Source: Terebella lapidaria (lineage: Eukaryota > Annelida > Polychaeta > Terebellida > Terebellidae). Taken from it: a stretch of DNA of 64,000 bases. The position numbers and the translations under genes were made by a program. The stretch spans positions 21,780,868 to 21,844,867 of the forward strand of contig OX424555.1 in NCBI GenBank assembly GCA_949152475.1, read 5' to 3'. A model generated the notes under the pieces. The model ran no database searches. It saw only the letters and a program-made list of their open reading frames with translations, and was not told the origin of the DNA. This document shows, one piece after another, positions 20,636-31,254 of the stretch. Every line of letters starts with the position of its first letter. Position 1 is the stretch's first letter.

Positions 20636-23600
20636 TCAATAATAATATACTAATACACCAGTATTTTCATAGCGCTCTATCATTAGTGTATCAGAGCGCT
20701 TTACATACACGCTGGAGAACCAGTCCGCTAAACCTGGGTTTGGTCAGCACATCCTGGGGTTTGCAACGAACATCCTTCGAGAAAAATGGCGGCCCCCATG
20801 AGCGAGACAGTCGCGACTCGAAAGTAAAACACTGACATGGAGGATAAAATAACGTACCATACCAAAATCACTTCGCGCAGTATTGATAAGGATGCTCGTA
20901 AGTAGTTAACAGCGGAGTAATTAGGGTGCGATAATGCAAGAAATTGTGGAAAGCACGGTTTTGAGGCGAACACGTTGTTGCAACGCTTAACCTGTGGGCA
21001 ACGCTAAACATGGGTATATAATCAAGCTTTGAATTATGTACACTGCGGCCGGCCATCCATGAGTACATGTACCGAATGCACGCAATAAGTGTCGCGCCGT
21101 AATGCTCGTTCTTGGGCATTTAGACATTTTCGGAGATGTCCATTGCAGTTTGCCCAGAACATATTTCATATTTCTAATTAAATATTGGCCCTGAACAGCG
21201 AACAATATTTTCTTTCTCATTAAAATTTCTTTCCAATTAAAATCGAGGAATATAAATTAATAAAATTTTTCCACATGTTCATTCAATGATTAAATACAGT
21301 GATATAAACTTATGAAGGTTTGTTTTATTCAAAATTATCAGTTGAAGCCACCGTGTTTTCCCTGCATGCTTGTTTCTGGTATATAGTCTGATAATTAGCT
21401 TTGTATAATCCAACTTGGTTATTAAACATAAGTTACATAATTTATGTCAGTTTGCCATATTATAAAGGAATAAATCACAATCATCATGGTAAAGCGTCCT
21501 TCCAAAACGGTCCAGGACCATTTTGGTATGCTTAAGTTTGCCCTGAACCCTCTCGAGATTGTCCAAATTTCCAAGAATGACAAATGTATGTAAAATGCAC
21601 ATAGGCCCTACAATATTTTTTTATGGCAGCGGAGCTTTAGCGATGCCGTGTAGTCGACAACTGTAGTCGTCAACTTTTGGTTTTTTCTGTGGTCAACTTT
21701 CATGACTTTTGGTTATCTGTATTCGTCCACTTTTGGCTATCTTTACAGTTTTTGCTCGAAACATTCATTCACATTTTGCATGAAATGCCTAAAAGACTTT
21801 TTTTTTCTTCATAATTTGAACTGCCGCAAGTACATGTATACTCATAGAATGCTTGAAAATAAAGCCTAGATATTGGCATTTCAAATGGGAAGTCGTATAT
21901 GATTATTTTTCTAGTAAGCTTGGATTTGACCTTCTGAACTTTTGTAGCGGAGCGCTCAAGGCCGAGAGGCCTCTCGTATTATAACGGAATCCTAACCGTT
22001 ATGAAAAAAATGTCATGTAAAACACCTAGAGTTGTAGTGTTTTGTGGTTTTTTTTTTTTTGCAGTTGTGTTGTATGGGGCCCAGATATACGTCGGATGGA
22101 CGTTTAATGCCGGCACATAGGGCTCCTGCGTGAGAGTCACTTGAATATTGTGATGATTGTAATAATAATGGTATATTGTGTGGCCCTTATCTTGACATCA
22201 TACTATCAAACGAGGATATAAAACCCTAAAGTCTACAAATATCAACATTGACCTAAATATATATTGGCAAAATATATATCTTGCCACGCGCACTTCTCAT
22301 TCTCCTTCTTATTTCACGGCACTGTATTTTCAAACATGAACACATGGTTGGCGGTTTGCTGCCAAAAAGTGGGTAAACCACGTACCATCACTGCATAGGT
22401 TTACTACGTCCCGCTTGCTCTTGCTCCTGGTTGTATACAGTGTACATACCGCCGACTTACTCGCTAGTCCGGACAAACAGACTAACTCAATCAGATTTGA
22501 TGTGGTCCTCCATAATATAAAGACACAAATAAAATTCCATGGTTCCGTGGATTAGCGTTGCAACCCCAGGTTTGGCGTTGCACAATCACATCGCTATCGA
22601 TATCCTGGTAGTTTTACTAATTTCATCATATATTTTATGGTATATCCACTTTAAGTTACATGATGGGTGTTTGAACGATAAATGTACACTATTTTAAACA
22701 AATCCTTGATGTTTATTTGCCGTTTGAGTGGTGTTTTCATATTGTCGTCGCCTCAATGTTGTCGTCTTGGACACAGGATGCGCGCACAATACACCCAGAA
22801 TGTTCGTTGCATAACCCAGGATGCGCCAACCGAACCCAGGTTTAGCGGACTGATTCCCCAGCGTGACATAGAAAAGGAGATAACTACACACGTATACATG
22901 TATACAAAAGACAAAAAGAATAACATATAGGGTATTTAAAACCAACACAGAAAGAATAAAAAAAACAAGTTGACTAGATTAAGATGAGTACAGTAGTCAT
23001 TGTCCATAATACATAGTGAAATAATGCGTCTTCAGAGCTGTCTTGAACACACTGGCTGATTTCGACGAGCGCACGTATTTTGGAAGTGCATTCCACAGGA
23101 AAGGTCCACAATATCTGAAGTCCCTGGATCCGATGGACTTTCGAGTAGGTGGTAGAAATAACAAAGTGTCATCAGAAGATGAACGAAGTGTGCGACTTGG
23201 TGTTATCGAGAGACCATGTCACGTAGGTATACTGGTGCAGTGCCATTGATACAGTTGTATACATGAACCATTAAGCGTAATTGTATCCGGAGATGAATTG
23301 GAAGCCAATGAAGGCTTCGTAATACCGGAGTGATATGGTCCCGAACTTTTGATCCAGTGATGATGCGTGCAGCTCGGTTTTGTACCAACTGAAGCCTACT
23401 GATCAACTCCGATGGAACACCGTAGAGGAGGGAGCACGCATAGTCCAGCTTTGTCATTACGAGACTCTGGACGAAGGTGCGACAAGCAGATACCGAGATG
23501 TATCTTCTTATACGACTTATCCCGTAGAGGTGAAAATTGCACGTTTTGATGACGCTGGATACATGTGGAGACATATCCATGTGTTCATTACAGTATATGC

Positions 23601-23640
23601 CGAGATTCCTCACAGTATGAGATGAGAGAGATATGCGATC
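20636..23640 (-). mobile_element. 5'-truncated CR1/L2-type LINE, split by a foldback element
   Basis: On the minus strand the LINE runs 23640-22866 and resumes at 20707, ending near 20636 in an ATTATTATTG-type tail after GTAAAGCGCTCTGATACA, a 3'-UTR style usual for CR1/L2 elements. The 5' end is cut inside the reverse-transcriptase region, as expected from incomplete reverse transcription. It interrupts array unit 0: array sequence on the left stops at CAGTGTCTCCCCG and resumes at GATCCCTCGGTATCCACGG. Units 1 and 2 have no insertion at this place. Confidence 0.8.
20708..22865. mobile_element. 2.16-kb foldback DNA element inside the LINE
   Basis: About 65 bases at each end are inverted copies at roughly 85 per cent identity, including CAGTCCGCTAAACCTGGGTT and GCAACGAACAT. 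Both ends start CACGCTGG. ACATA lies immediately outside both ends (20703-20707 and 22866-22870), giving a 5-bp target duplication. A second, weaker inverted pair with CAACGCTTAACCTG-type and CAACGCTAA motifs lies further in (20975-21013 and 22550-22590). No transposase frame was found. The family is unassigned. Confidence 0.75.
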
Positions 23641-23657
23641 CCTCGGTATCCACGGAA
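23203..23657 (-). pseudogene. LINE reverse-transcriptase C-terminal fragment (CR1/L2-like ORF2)
   Basis: The frame continues upstream of its first ATG (23613) as RDRISLSSHTVRNLGIYC. It then reads YGISRIRRYISVSACRTFVQ, KLDYACSLLYGVP, LQLVQNRAARIITG, DHITPVLRSLHWLPI and GTAPVYLRDMVSR, ending at 23203. The LQxVQNRAAR and ITPxLxxLHWLPI blocks are the C-terminal signature of CR1/L2/Jockey-type LINE proteins. The endonuclease and polymerase catalytic domains are missing through 5' truncation, so it cannot be autonomous. The surviving frame has no internal stop over about 136 codons, which suggests a young insertion. The first few codons in this span may already be host sequence. Confidence 0.85.
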
Positions 23658-24790
23658 CCTGTTTCAGCTGCAGCCCCGCGTCGTCATGGAATCTCGTGCT
23701 AACAAATATATCCTCCTCCTTACAATTTAGAAAAAGCTAATCAAGGCCTACGATTTACAATTCATCGTGGCGTACAATTTCTAACAATGGATCCATATAC
23801 TCGTGGCAGTTACACGTTGTGAGCAAATGAACAAATATCATTCGACATGTACCATTGGCTTTCAAAAAAAAACTCGCATTCGTGACAGCTTGACTAGTAT
23901 CGTATCAGCCAAATTTCGTAACCAACACTGATAAGTTGTGTCCACTTTGTTGCATGCCCAGTATCAATCAAATGCAAACATACAACCATATATATCTGTA
24001 AATGGCCGCATCTGAACTAGACGATTCGGTCGCCGTCGAATGCGTGGGTGTATCCCCCTGGGGCCCTATCATCCCCATTGCCCAAAATATGTTAATTTAA
24101 AATATCATTATTGCCAGGCCAGTGTGTTTCATTGATATCAGTAATGAAAGTTTCGTTTCATTTCATGTAGTAGCACTCATAGCAATTAATATATTCATTT
24201 AACTTTTCTATTTTTCACCAAATACTTTCCAGAGAAACTTGCTCACAAGACTGGGTTACGAAACACTGCTCAATCCCTCAACATTATGGGTACAGCCATG
24301 AAGTCTCTACTGGATACAACCGTTATACCTTGTTGAGACCAATGATGATTGTTCCTATTTTTATTGTGGTCAATAATAGACTTAACTAGTAAAACTAATG
24401 TTAACTTCTTCGCTTACAGTCATGAAATCTCTACTCGGCAGACTCGTTGAGCCCAATAATAAATGTTTTCTTATCTCAACTATTTCTTTATCTTTTGTTT
24501 ATTGTTGTTAATAACAGACGTAATTTAATATAATGGTAATCGGTTCAGATTTGCAATCTATGGAGCGTTCACAAGAAAGTGTCTGCGGAAGCGGATGCGG
24601 CACAATGATCGCAAATCCACAGTATCCGCCGACCTTCGATCGGGGGATACAATGACTAGGCAGGACAGGGTTCATGATGAATATTCTACTCATTCACCCA
24701 ATGCATGGTCATTCACCCAATGCATGGTCGAATGATGTCCGGTAACTGCTTGCTTTGTTCAGTTATTTCTCATCACTCCCGCTTGTATCG
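23641..24790 (+). repeat. Array unit 0, continuation right of the LINE
   Basis: It follows unit 1 from about 33510 to 34530: CCACGGAACCTGTTTCAGCT, GCAGTTACACGTTGTGAGCA, CCCCCTGGGGCCCTATCATC, GGGTACAGCCATGAAGTCTC and ACAAGAAAG. It keeps the sequence from GGGGGATACAATGACTAGG to the minisatellite that units 1 and 2 have lost. Confidence 0.85.
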
Positions 24791-25029
24791 GCTTCATGAA
24801 AACGGAGGTTTTGGCATTCTCCGTACGACACTGTCATCTTTCTGAGGTTTTGGCATTCTCCAAATGGTACTGTCATCTTTCTGAGGTTTTGGCATTCTCC
24901 ATATGCCATTAACATCTTCCTCAGGTTCTGGCATTCCCCATATGACATTGTCATCTTTCTGAGGTTTTGGCATTTTCCGTCTGACATTGTCATCTTTCTG
25001 AGGTTTTGGCATTCTCCATATGCCACTAA

Positions 25030-25726
25030 CCTTTTCGCTACTGACCCAGCCCTCAGCCCCCATACTGAGCCGATTCATGTATGAATTGATAGGATTTCTA
25101 TATGTTTCATCATTTTTATTTAAAGATGTTTCAGAATAATTATGTGTGAAAATGAAGCCATAATTTACTTCACTATTTCTATATATTCTTTTTAACCCCG
25201 TACCATTGGTAATCATAGAAACAAAAAAGAACTCTAGCAACCAAACATATGGCTGAGGTTCCATTTTCTCTACCATACAGCCATTTTCGAATTTGTAATG
25301 AAATATAACCCAATACGTTTTACTTGAGTACTTCTTTATTTGTGATGAAGTGAATCTCGTGGATTTTGATAGTGTTTACAGCATGTCAATATCTTGATTG
25401 GTTATGAAGATATTAAAGTTTTAGTGAAAATTGACTGTAGTCCGACCTATTGTAATCAGTACTTGTTACGTCACAAGGTTAATGACAGGTTAATTATTCA
25501 ATTAACTAAACAGACAATTACGCTTCCAAATTTCAATCGGTGGCAATATGTATGTGCCAGTTTAGCGTGTAGGTACATTTTCGGTCACATATAGCAGTAA
25601 ATACAATCAGTCCATAGCTACCTAAACATTTATTGGTTGCCAAAGTTATGGTTACGCAGCGTAACCATCAGTACAGCAACAGGGGTGTGGTATGGTTACG
25701 CAGCGTAACCATGAGTAGTGAAAAGG
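25030..25726. mobile_element. 697-bp TTAA-flanked element inside the minisatellite, piggyBac-like
   Basis: The ends CCTTTTCGCTACT (25030) and AGTAGTGAAAAGG (ending 25726) are inverted with one mismatch. TTAA follows on the right (25727-25730) and CTAA, one base different, precedes on the left (25026-25029). The interrupted minisatellite unit can be recognised by comparison with 24899-24945. TTAA targets and CCY-starting termini suit piggyBac-type elements. No transposase is encoded. Two copies of a perfect short palindrome lie near the right end. Confidence 0.75.
25646..25713. repeat. Duplicated 17-nt palindrome
   Basis: GGTTACGCAGCGTAACC occurs twice about 45 bases apart, each embedded in ATGG...CCAT. 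The arms are perfect around a single central A. It lies at the right end of the piggyBac-like element, where subterminal repeats often bind transposase. Confidence 0.85.
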
Positions 25727-26821
25727 TTAATATATTTCTCAGGTTCTGGCATTCCCCATATGACATTGTCATCTTTCTGAGGTTTTGGCATTCTCCGTCT
25801 GACATTGTCATCTTTCTGAGGTTTTGGCATTCCCCATATGACATTGTCATCTTTCTGAGGTTTTGGCATTCTCCATCTGACATTGTCATCTTTCTGAGGT
25901 TTTGGCATTTTCCATCTGACATTGTCATCTTTCTGAGGTTTTGGCATTCCCCATATGACATTGTCATCTTTCTGAGGTTTTGGCATTCTCCATCTGACAT
26001 TGTCATCTTTCTGAGGTTTTGGCATTCTCCATATCACATTGTCATCAATCTGAGGTTTTGGCATTTTCCATCTGACATTGTCATCTTTCTGAGGTTTTGG
26101 CATTCCCCATATGACATTGTCATCTTTCTGAGGTTTTGGCATTCTCCATCTGACATTGTCATCTTTCTGAGGTTTTGGCATTTTCCATCTGACATTGTCA
26201 TCTTTCTGAGGTTTTGGCATTCCCCATATGACATTGTCATCTTTCTGAGGTTTTGGCATTCTCCATCTGACATTGTCATCTTTCTGAGGTTTTGGCATTC
26301 TCGTTATCACATTGTCATCAATCTGAGGTTTTGGCATTTTCCATCTGACATTGTCATATTACGTGGATGCATAATGAATATCTTTAGAGGCTTCACAGTT
26401 AATGTAACCAAAGTTTATGGGTACAGAACGCGGTGAGTCTCCGTATCACCATCCAGTCGGTTTAGGTTTTGGCGCATCGAGAGTATATTTTAAGTCCCGC
26501 GAAAACATTTGCCTCAAAATCATACACACCAGGGAATGGGTGTTGCTCTAACTTGATTACCTATGTCGATGCCATGAGAAGTGGGTGTTTCTCGAATAGT
26601 TTTGTGACCTTGGAGTGAGATTAGATTACTGACCAATGTATAAGACCCGTGATGTGTAATTCTAACTGACCAAACAGTGGTGGTTAAGGCAAAAATACAT
26701 TCGGCGAACGTATTATGTAAAAACTCATGAAGATATTCATTAACTGCTGTCCTGAATTATGTTTTTAATGTATATATCAAAGCACGTTCAAGTAGTCAAC
26801 TTGAACGTTGACCTAAAAAAT

Positions 26822-27142
26822 TTACCTAAAAAGACAGTATGGTTTCATCAGTTCACGCCTAATAACCGTGGAATTGACATACTCTGCTTTCATGTAGAAG
26901 ATGTGGTCACATGCCATCGTGGCACTATCCACACGGACACGTGGAACTATTTCGTTATATCCATCAGCGAATGACTCTAGGGCGAGTGTTAGAATTAAAA
27001 AGTCATATTGATTAAGCTCACCAAGCGACAGTTTAATATGCTCCTGGATTTGAACCATGTATTTGAGATATGTATGACTGGGAATCCTGCATCTATAAAG
27101 GAACAAGAAAACCATAAAATTAACACTACAATCATCACACAC
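26822..27142 (-). other. Recurrent open frame C, coding status doubtful
   Basis: The frame includes HIKLSLGELNQYDFLILTLA and MACDHIFYMKAEYVNSTVIR. On the minus strand it is preceded by a plausible acceptor (TTGTTCCTTTATAG) and followed by a plausible donor (TTTTAG then GTAAAT), so it could look like an internal exon of about 250 bases. Copies lie at about 34924-35220 (unit 2, a TAA in the frame), 42516-42809 (unit 3) and 51802-52083 (unit 4). Between units 1 and 4 I count one silent and at least five amino-acid-changing differences in the stretch compared. That argues against constraint. I do not recognise the protein. Confidence 0.25.
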
Positions 27143-27496
27143 TAATTAATGTGATATTTATCGAACGAGACATGTGCTTATTGGGCAGTAGTCTGACTGT
27201 TTAATATTATAGTGCGAACTAGTTTCCATTTCGTATGACCTAAAACTATAGAAATACTGTGTTATTAGTCTTTTTGCTTGTTGTTTTTGATTTTTGTAAG
27301 AAAACAAAACGAAAGTGTAATATACCATAGCCAGCATTAGATTTTAGATAACATTAGACAACACACAAATCCAATAGACTCATTTTACTGGACGTGGAAA
27401 TGTTTGTTTCGCAAACATGGGAAACGCAGCTGAATGTATTAACCATACAACATCTCAATAGCATCACAACACCGTCCATAAATAAAATAAATAAAT

Positions 27497-27571
27497 ATGG
27501 CGGTATCAAAATTCTCGGGCGAGCGTGACGTGGAACCTGATTTGGGAAACAGCCGCCAATTAGAGCTTTGA
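27497..27571 (+). other. Best-conserved block of the array, with a 24-codon frame
   Basis: ATGGCGGTATCAAAATTCTC opens a 24-codon frame ending in TGA. The frame has exactly 75 nt, without indels, at 35603-35677, 43353-43427, 52561-52635 and in the diverged copy 59945-60019. The flanks to about 27590 (GAGTCTGTTACACTGA) are equally kept. Against the diverged copy most changes alter the amino acid (E to K, G to E, S to G, R to G), so a peptide is not strongly supported. The kept features are AAATATGGCGG, a YY1-like sequence, and GTGACGTGG, a CRE-like core, which would fit a regulatory element. Function is unknown. Confidence 0.4.
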
Positions 27572-28060
27572 GTCTGTTACACTGAAGGAAGCAATGTATC
27601 AGACCGCGTGGACACGGACTTGTAAATCCCAGCGGGATTGAAATTTATCCCCAGACTGCCGCTATCTGACGACATTGTTCATTTGCCAGCACAATAGTTT
27701 GATTTGTTGTCGTCATATCTCAATATTTCTCAAATGGTCTAAGTCAGTTATTATTCACTTAGTTGTGACTTATTTGGAATGATAGTGCTGTTTTGAAACA
27801 ACTATCCGTGATGTAAAAATCTTTATCAAATGGATGAGGTAAAAAAAAAACTCTGGCTTGAATATATGTATTCTCTACTTGTGTTCGTGAGCACTAAACA
27901 AAATTACTTGGAGTTATGAATAGGCTTATCAGAATATGCAAGAATCATATACTAATGAACGAAAATGTGATAACATGAATAAGGTACAGAAAATGGTGTT
28001 TTCTATATGGGAATACCAGTCGTATTGCATCACAAATACTTTATCAATATCGGAATGACT

Positions 28061-28303
28061 TCAGGTTTCATTTTGGAACATTCTCTCACTATCAGATGTG
28101 CTTTCTTCGTGGATTTGTGGGAATATGAGCACCTGCAAACTATCACTTAGTTCAATTACTGTTTTGCCCATGTATAGTGTGAGGTAAATAATGATTCGCA
28201 CCAAAAACACTGGAAGACAACATTTCTTTCTGACAAACAATACTTGATGTTCTGTAGAACCACGTAAATCTTGTTTTACCTCCGTTCCCAAAGAAAAAGA
28301 CAT
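28061..28303 (-). other. Recurrent open frame B, coding status doubtful
   Basis: The frame contains EHQVLFVRKKCCLPVFLVRI and GKTVIELSDSLQVLIFPQIH. Copies are at 36167-36409, 43825-44160, 53034-53366 and, diverged, 61180-61400. Units 1 and 4 differ by about eleven residues in this frame, one of them a stop (TGA in units 1 and 2, a leucine codon in unit 4). The 61.2-kb copy carries a one-base indel in the middle relative to the others. Such a pattern fits drifting sequence. I find no known domain. Confidence 0.2.
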
Positions 28304-28493
28304 GGCGGTGCTAATGTTCGGTCAGGAATTCTCAAGGTACTGGCGTCCTACAGCCTTAGTGGGGTTGTCAACTACAGTCACTACGTAATGATATTGGATA
28401 TATCAAAAATGCACTATTTATTGATCCATTGATTGTCTAAAGACTGAAGACGTTTATCTCATGCAACAGGCAATTAAACACACACAAAACAAA

Positions 28494-28832
28494 TCATATA
28501 CATACACATATCACAAACATGTGAAGATCATATACTCTAGTGACCTTCGGCTGATAACATTCAGAAACAAACTCTCCATTTTGTAAACAAGTGAGGAACT
28601 CGCCCCCATTTTCCAGCCGCCCAATTCCTGTTCCCTCTTCCTTTTCAAATTCAACAACAGTTCTGAGAACAACATTTTCAGACAACGTGATACATTTCAT
28701 GAAATTATGGACATTTTTCCTGTATATGACATCAAAATTGTTGATGTTTTGAGAAACTAACATATGACCGGCACTGGCACGTTTCACATAGCCAGCAATC
28801 ATCGAAATATATAGATGTATGACATAGGGCAC
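28494..28832 (-). other. Recurrent open frame A, coding status doubtful
   Basis: The frame includes YVIHLYISMIAGYVKRASAG and FMKCITLSENVVLRTVVEF. The unit 2 copy (36600-36938) differs by one residue. Units 3 and 4 are split or altered by a C tract and small indels (44311-44496 with 44580-44816; 53627-53884). On the minus strand, frames A, B and C follow one another within about 2 kb, which could mimic a three-exon gene, but I recognise no domain and see no conserved splice sites for A. Confidence 0.2.
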
Positions 28833-30225
28833 GCCAATTTGTATTTGGCGGGTTGCAAGACTGCCGGCACTGACTTGAAAGGGTTTTGAAAATTATTGTT
28901 GGAGTCGCCATACTTTATACACCTGTCAGATAGATCCTGTAAGCTCTTGGCGCTGGTTGCAAACAATCACAAGTCATTTGCATATATAAATGATGAACGG
29001 GGTTAATAATTTTATAATAACAATGTGTTATTTATGTAGCGCCAGTAGAGCATTGACTCTCGGAGCGATTACACAACGGCTGATTGAATTATTTGTAGGT
29101 TGTGATAGTAGATGTTTTTGAATGCTGTAGAACATAGTATTTTTTTCCAGTTTGGAATTTAAAATGTACTTTAATTCATCCGGATTATTCAAACTAGGTG
29201 ATTAGTTGGCTTTTGACATACAGATCTACAATGTAAGTATCAATCTATTACCACCAATACAGTCAGATTTTGATGATGCCAATAACAAACGTAAATTACA
29301 ACATTTTGGAACTGGTTCATAATATTTTGTAAAAATAATTTCTAAAATGTATGTTGCATGCACTGAGTTGGTAAACATGGTCTGTTTTCGTTCGTTTTTT
29401 ATGTAGGGATAAGTCTCTCTCCCCGGATATATACGAGTATGCAAAAAAAACAATCATAAGAAAAATTGCATTATGACTGAGGAGAGAATTGTCTCGTCGT
29501 ATACCATGAATGAAATAATTTTTTCATAAATATTTCCATACAATGTATTTGTATGTCAGGAATGTCATAGTGGACGATAATTTCAGCAATTCATAACTAG
29601 CATAACATTGATGGGTTAAGGCCGTGTTGTTGTCTTGGATAGCCTACGTAATGTTCCTGCTTTCAGTTTCAGCATAAAACCCAGTCATTCTCACACGAAT
29701 CCAGGACCAATCCAGGACCTTGGATAGAAATTATTCGGCAGCACCAATGGAGAATTTTGGTTGACCACTGGGGCGAATTTAGAGCAAATGAGCAGATATC
29801 ATTGGACAGCTTTCAACGAGTGGTACATTTGGGGCAGAATGGCTTACTATCTATGAATAGGCACAGGGTAGTACTGAATTGGCTACGAGATCAGTTAATG
29901 TGGATAGTCCCTTATCAGGGACTCAGTACATTGTAAATCAATATCGGTGAGTTCATCCACACCTTGTTATACGCCCACGATCCATAAAATTCGATGAAAA
30001 ATGCATACATTTCAATAAGAGGTATCATATTCGAATTAATGATCAACTAGGGTGCATAAGTAATTGTGGCAGCTGTTCTCACCAGATGTCTGATAAGATG
30101 TCCAGTACTAGTCCGATATTTCTCATATCTGCAGCTCGTATCAATTTCGTGAGTATTGGGATGTTGGCATTCCATATGATGTCAGTATCTTTTAGTGGAA
30201 ATATTATCTACACATAAAAAGAATT

Positions 30226-30429
30226 ATGAAAGGTTTCACAGTTGATCCAAACACAGTTAATGAACGTCTCAACGTTTTCATCAACCAACGAGTTTTCATG
30301 GAACCATCGAGCCTGTTATGTTTAAGCTTTGGAAAATCACGAGTACACTTCAAATCCTGTGAGACTGCTTGCCTCTACATGTATATTATAATCTCCAGGA
30401 AAGAGCGTTGTAAAAACTCGATTAACTAA
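30226..30429 (+). other. Recurrent open frame D, coding status doubtful
   Basis: A 67-codon frame beginning MKGFTVDPNTVNERLNVF recurs identically at 45974-46177. At 37803-38084 a small deletion (GATTAACTAAG to GATAAG) extends it. In unit 4 (about 55188) the frame is shifted by loss of one A. The segment is itself a diverged duplicate of 26380-26560. There is no recognisable domain. Confidence 0.2.
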
Positions 30430-31254
30430 GTGTATACTCTGCAATCTGTTTCAATACTAGACACAGGTTTTATCAGCAACGTGATTCACGATGCATCCAT
30501 TGTGGTTTCTGAATAATGCAAAGAAATTTACCAATATAACCAGTTAAGAGGGAAAAATATGTATGACATTAGGCATCTCTCTATTTATCTTCGTCGTCCT
30601 GGAACCGATCACGACAAATTATGTGCCTCTTCCAGTGATATGCCATAGAATAATATTGACCCTAATCGGATTTATCATTCAAAAGATGGCAACACTGCCG
30701 CTAGCCTATGATATTGTTCATTTGCCAGCACAGTAGTTGTTTGATTTGTTGTCTTCACGTCGCAGTTTTTTCTCGAAATAGTGGTCCAGATCAGTTATTG
30801 TTAACTTATCTGTCAATTATTCGGCATGATGTGATTTTACCATGAATAGAGAAGGTTCTGACCGGTTACAGTTTATTGTAAATCATTTGCACGGTCTTTG
30901 TGACAGAAATCCATTATCCTGGATTTACAATGGAAATAAATTACATGCCTTCTCTTGACATATATTATTTGTGTGTGTTTGGACGTTCATTGAAAGCCGT
31001 TACTGAAAACTTAATTCGGGCAGAAACCCACCATACATCATACTCAGTGTAGTTGGAGAACATTGAGGGTTTATTGCGCACTTTACCACGTTTACTTCTT
31101 GCCCGAGTCAACAAAACAAGACCAATAAATGAACGTTAACAAATTATTTACACAGTATATCATTGTTCAGTCGACAATGAAGATGTCCTAGTGTCCTACT
31201 GCAGAATACAAATATGTGGTAGAATTCCTGAACGAGTGACCTGGACCTTTTTAC

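Larger units (their letters stand above)
24807..26357 (+). repeat. 39-bp minisatellite, about 21 units, interrupted
   Basis: The unit is TTCTGAGGTTTTGGCATTCT followed by CCATATGACATTGTCATCT. About 5.7 units lie at 24807-25029 and 16 units at 25731-26357. Because 39 is divisible by three, all frames are open and short-period proteins appear on both strands (25633-26436 plus; 25696-26337 minus); these are artefacts of the repeat. Variants at the CCCC/CTCC/TTTTCC position allow units to be typed. Units 3-9 and 10-16 of the right block have the same order of types, so a seven-unit block (273 bp) has duplicated. A short paralogous array lies at 50140-50316. Confidence 0.95.

Noticed and set aside
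24807-26357. CRISPR-like array of 39-bp repeats
   Set aside because: Repeats abut one another without unique spacers, and the context is eukaryotic with no cas-like genes.
25633-26436. Long open frames on both strands (267 codons plus, 213 codons minus)
   Set aside because: The 39-bp period is divisible by three, so all frames stay open. The proteins are pure 13-residue repeats and end with the array.
27035-27056. A tRNA-type internal promoter B box (GGTTCAAATCC on the minus strand), repeated in every unit
   Set aside because: There is no A box at the right distance and no cloverleaf can be drawn around it. The match also falls inside the frame C segment.
27300-28303. The frame order A-B-C in each unit as a three-exon host gene
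   Set aside because: No consistent splice sites for A and B, stops or frame changes in several copies, and mostly amino-acid-changing differences. Kept only as a low-confidence possibility.
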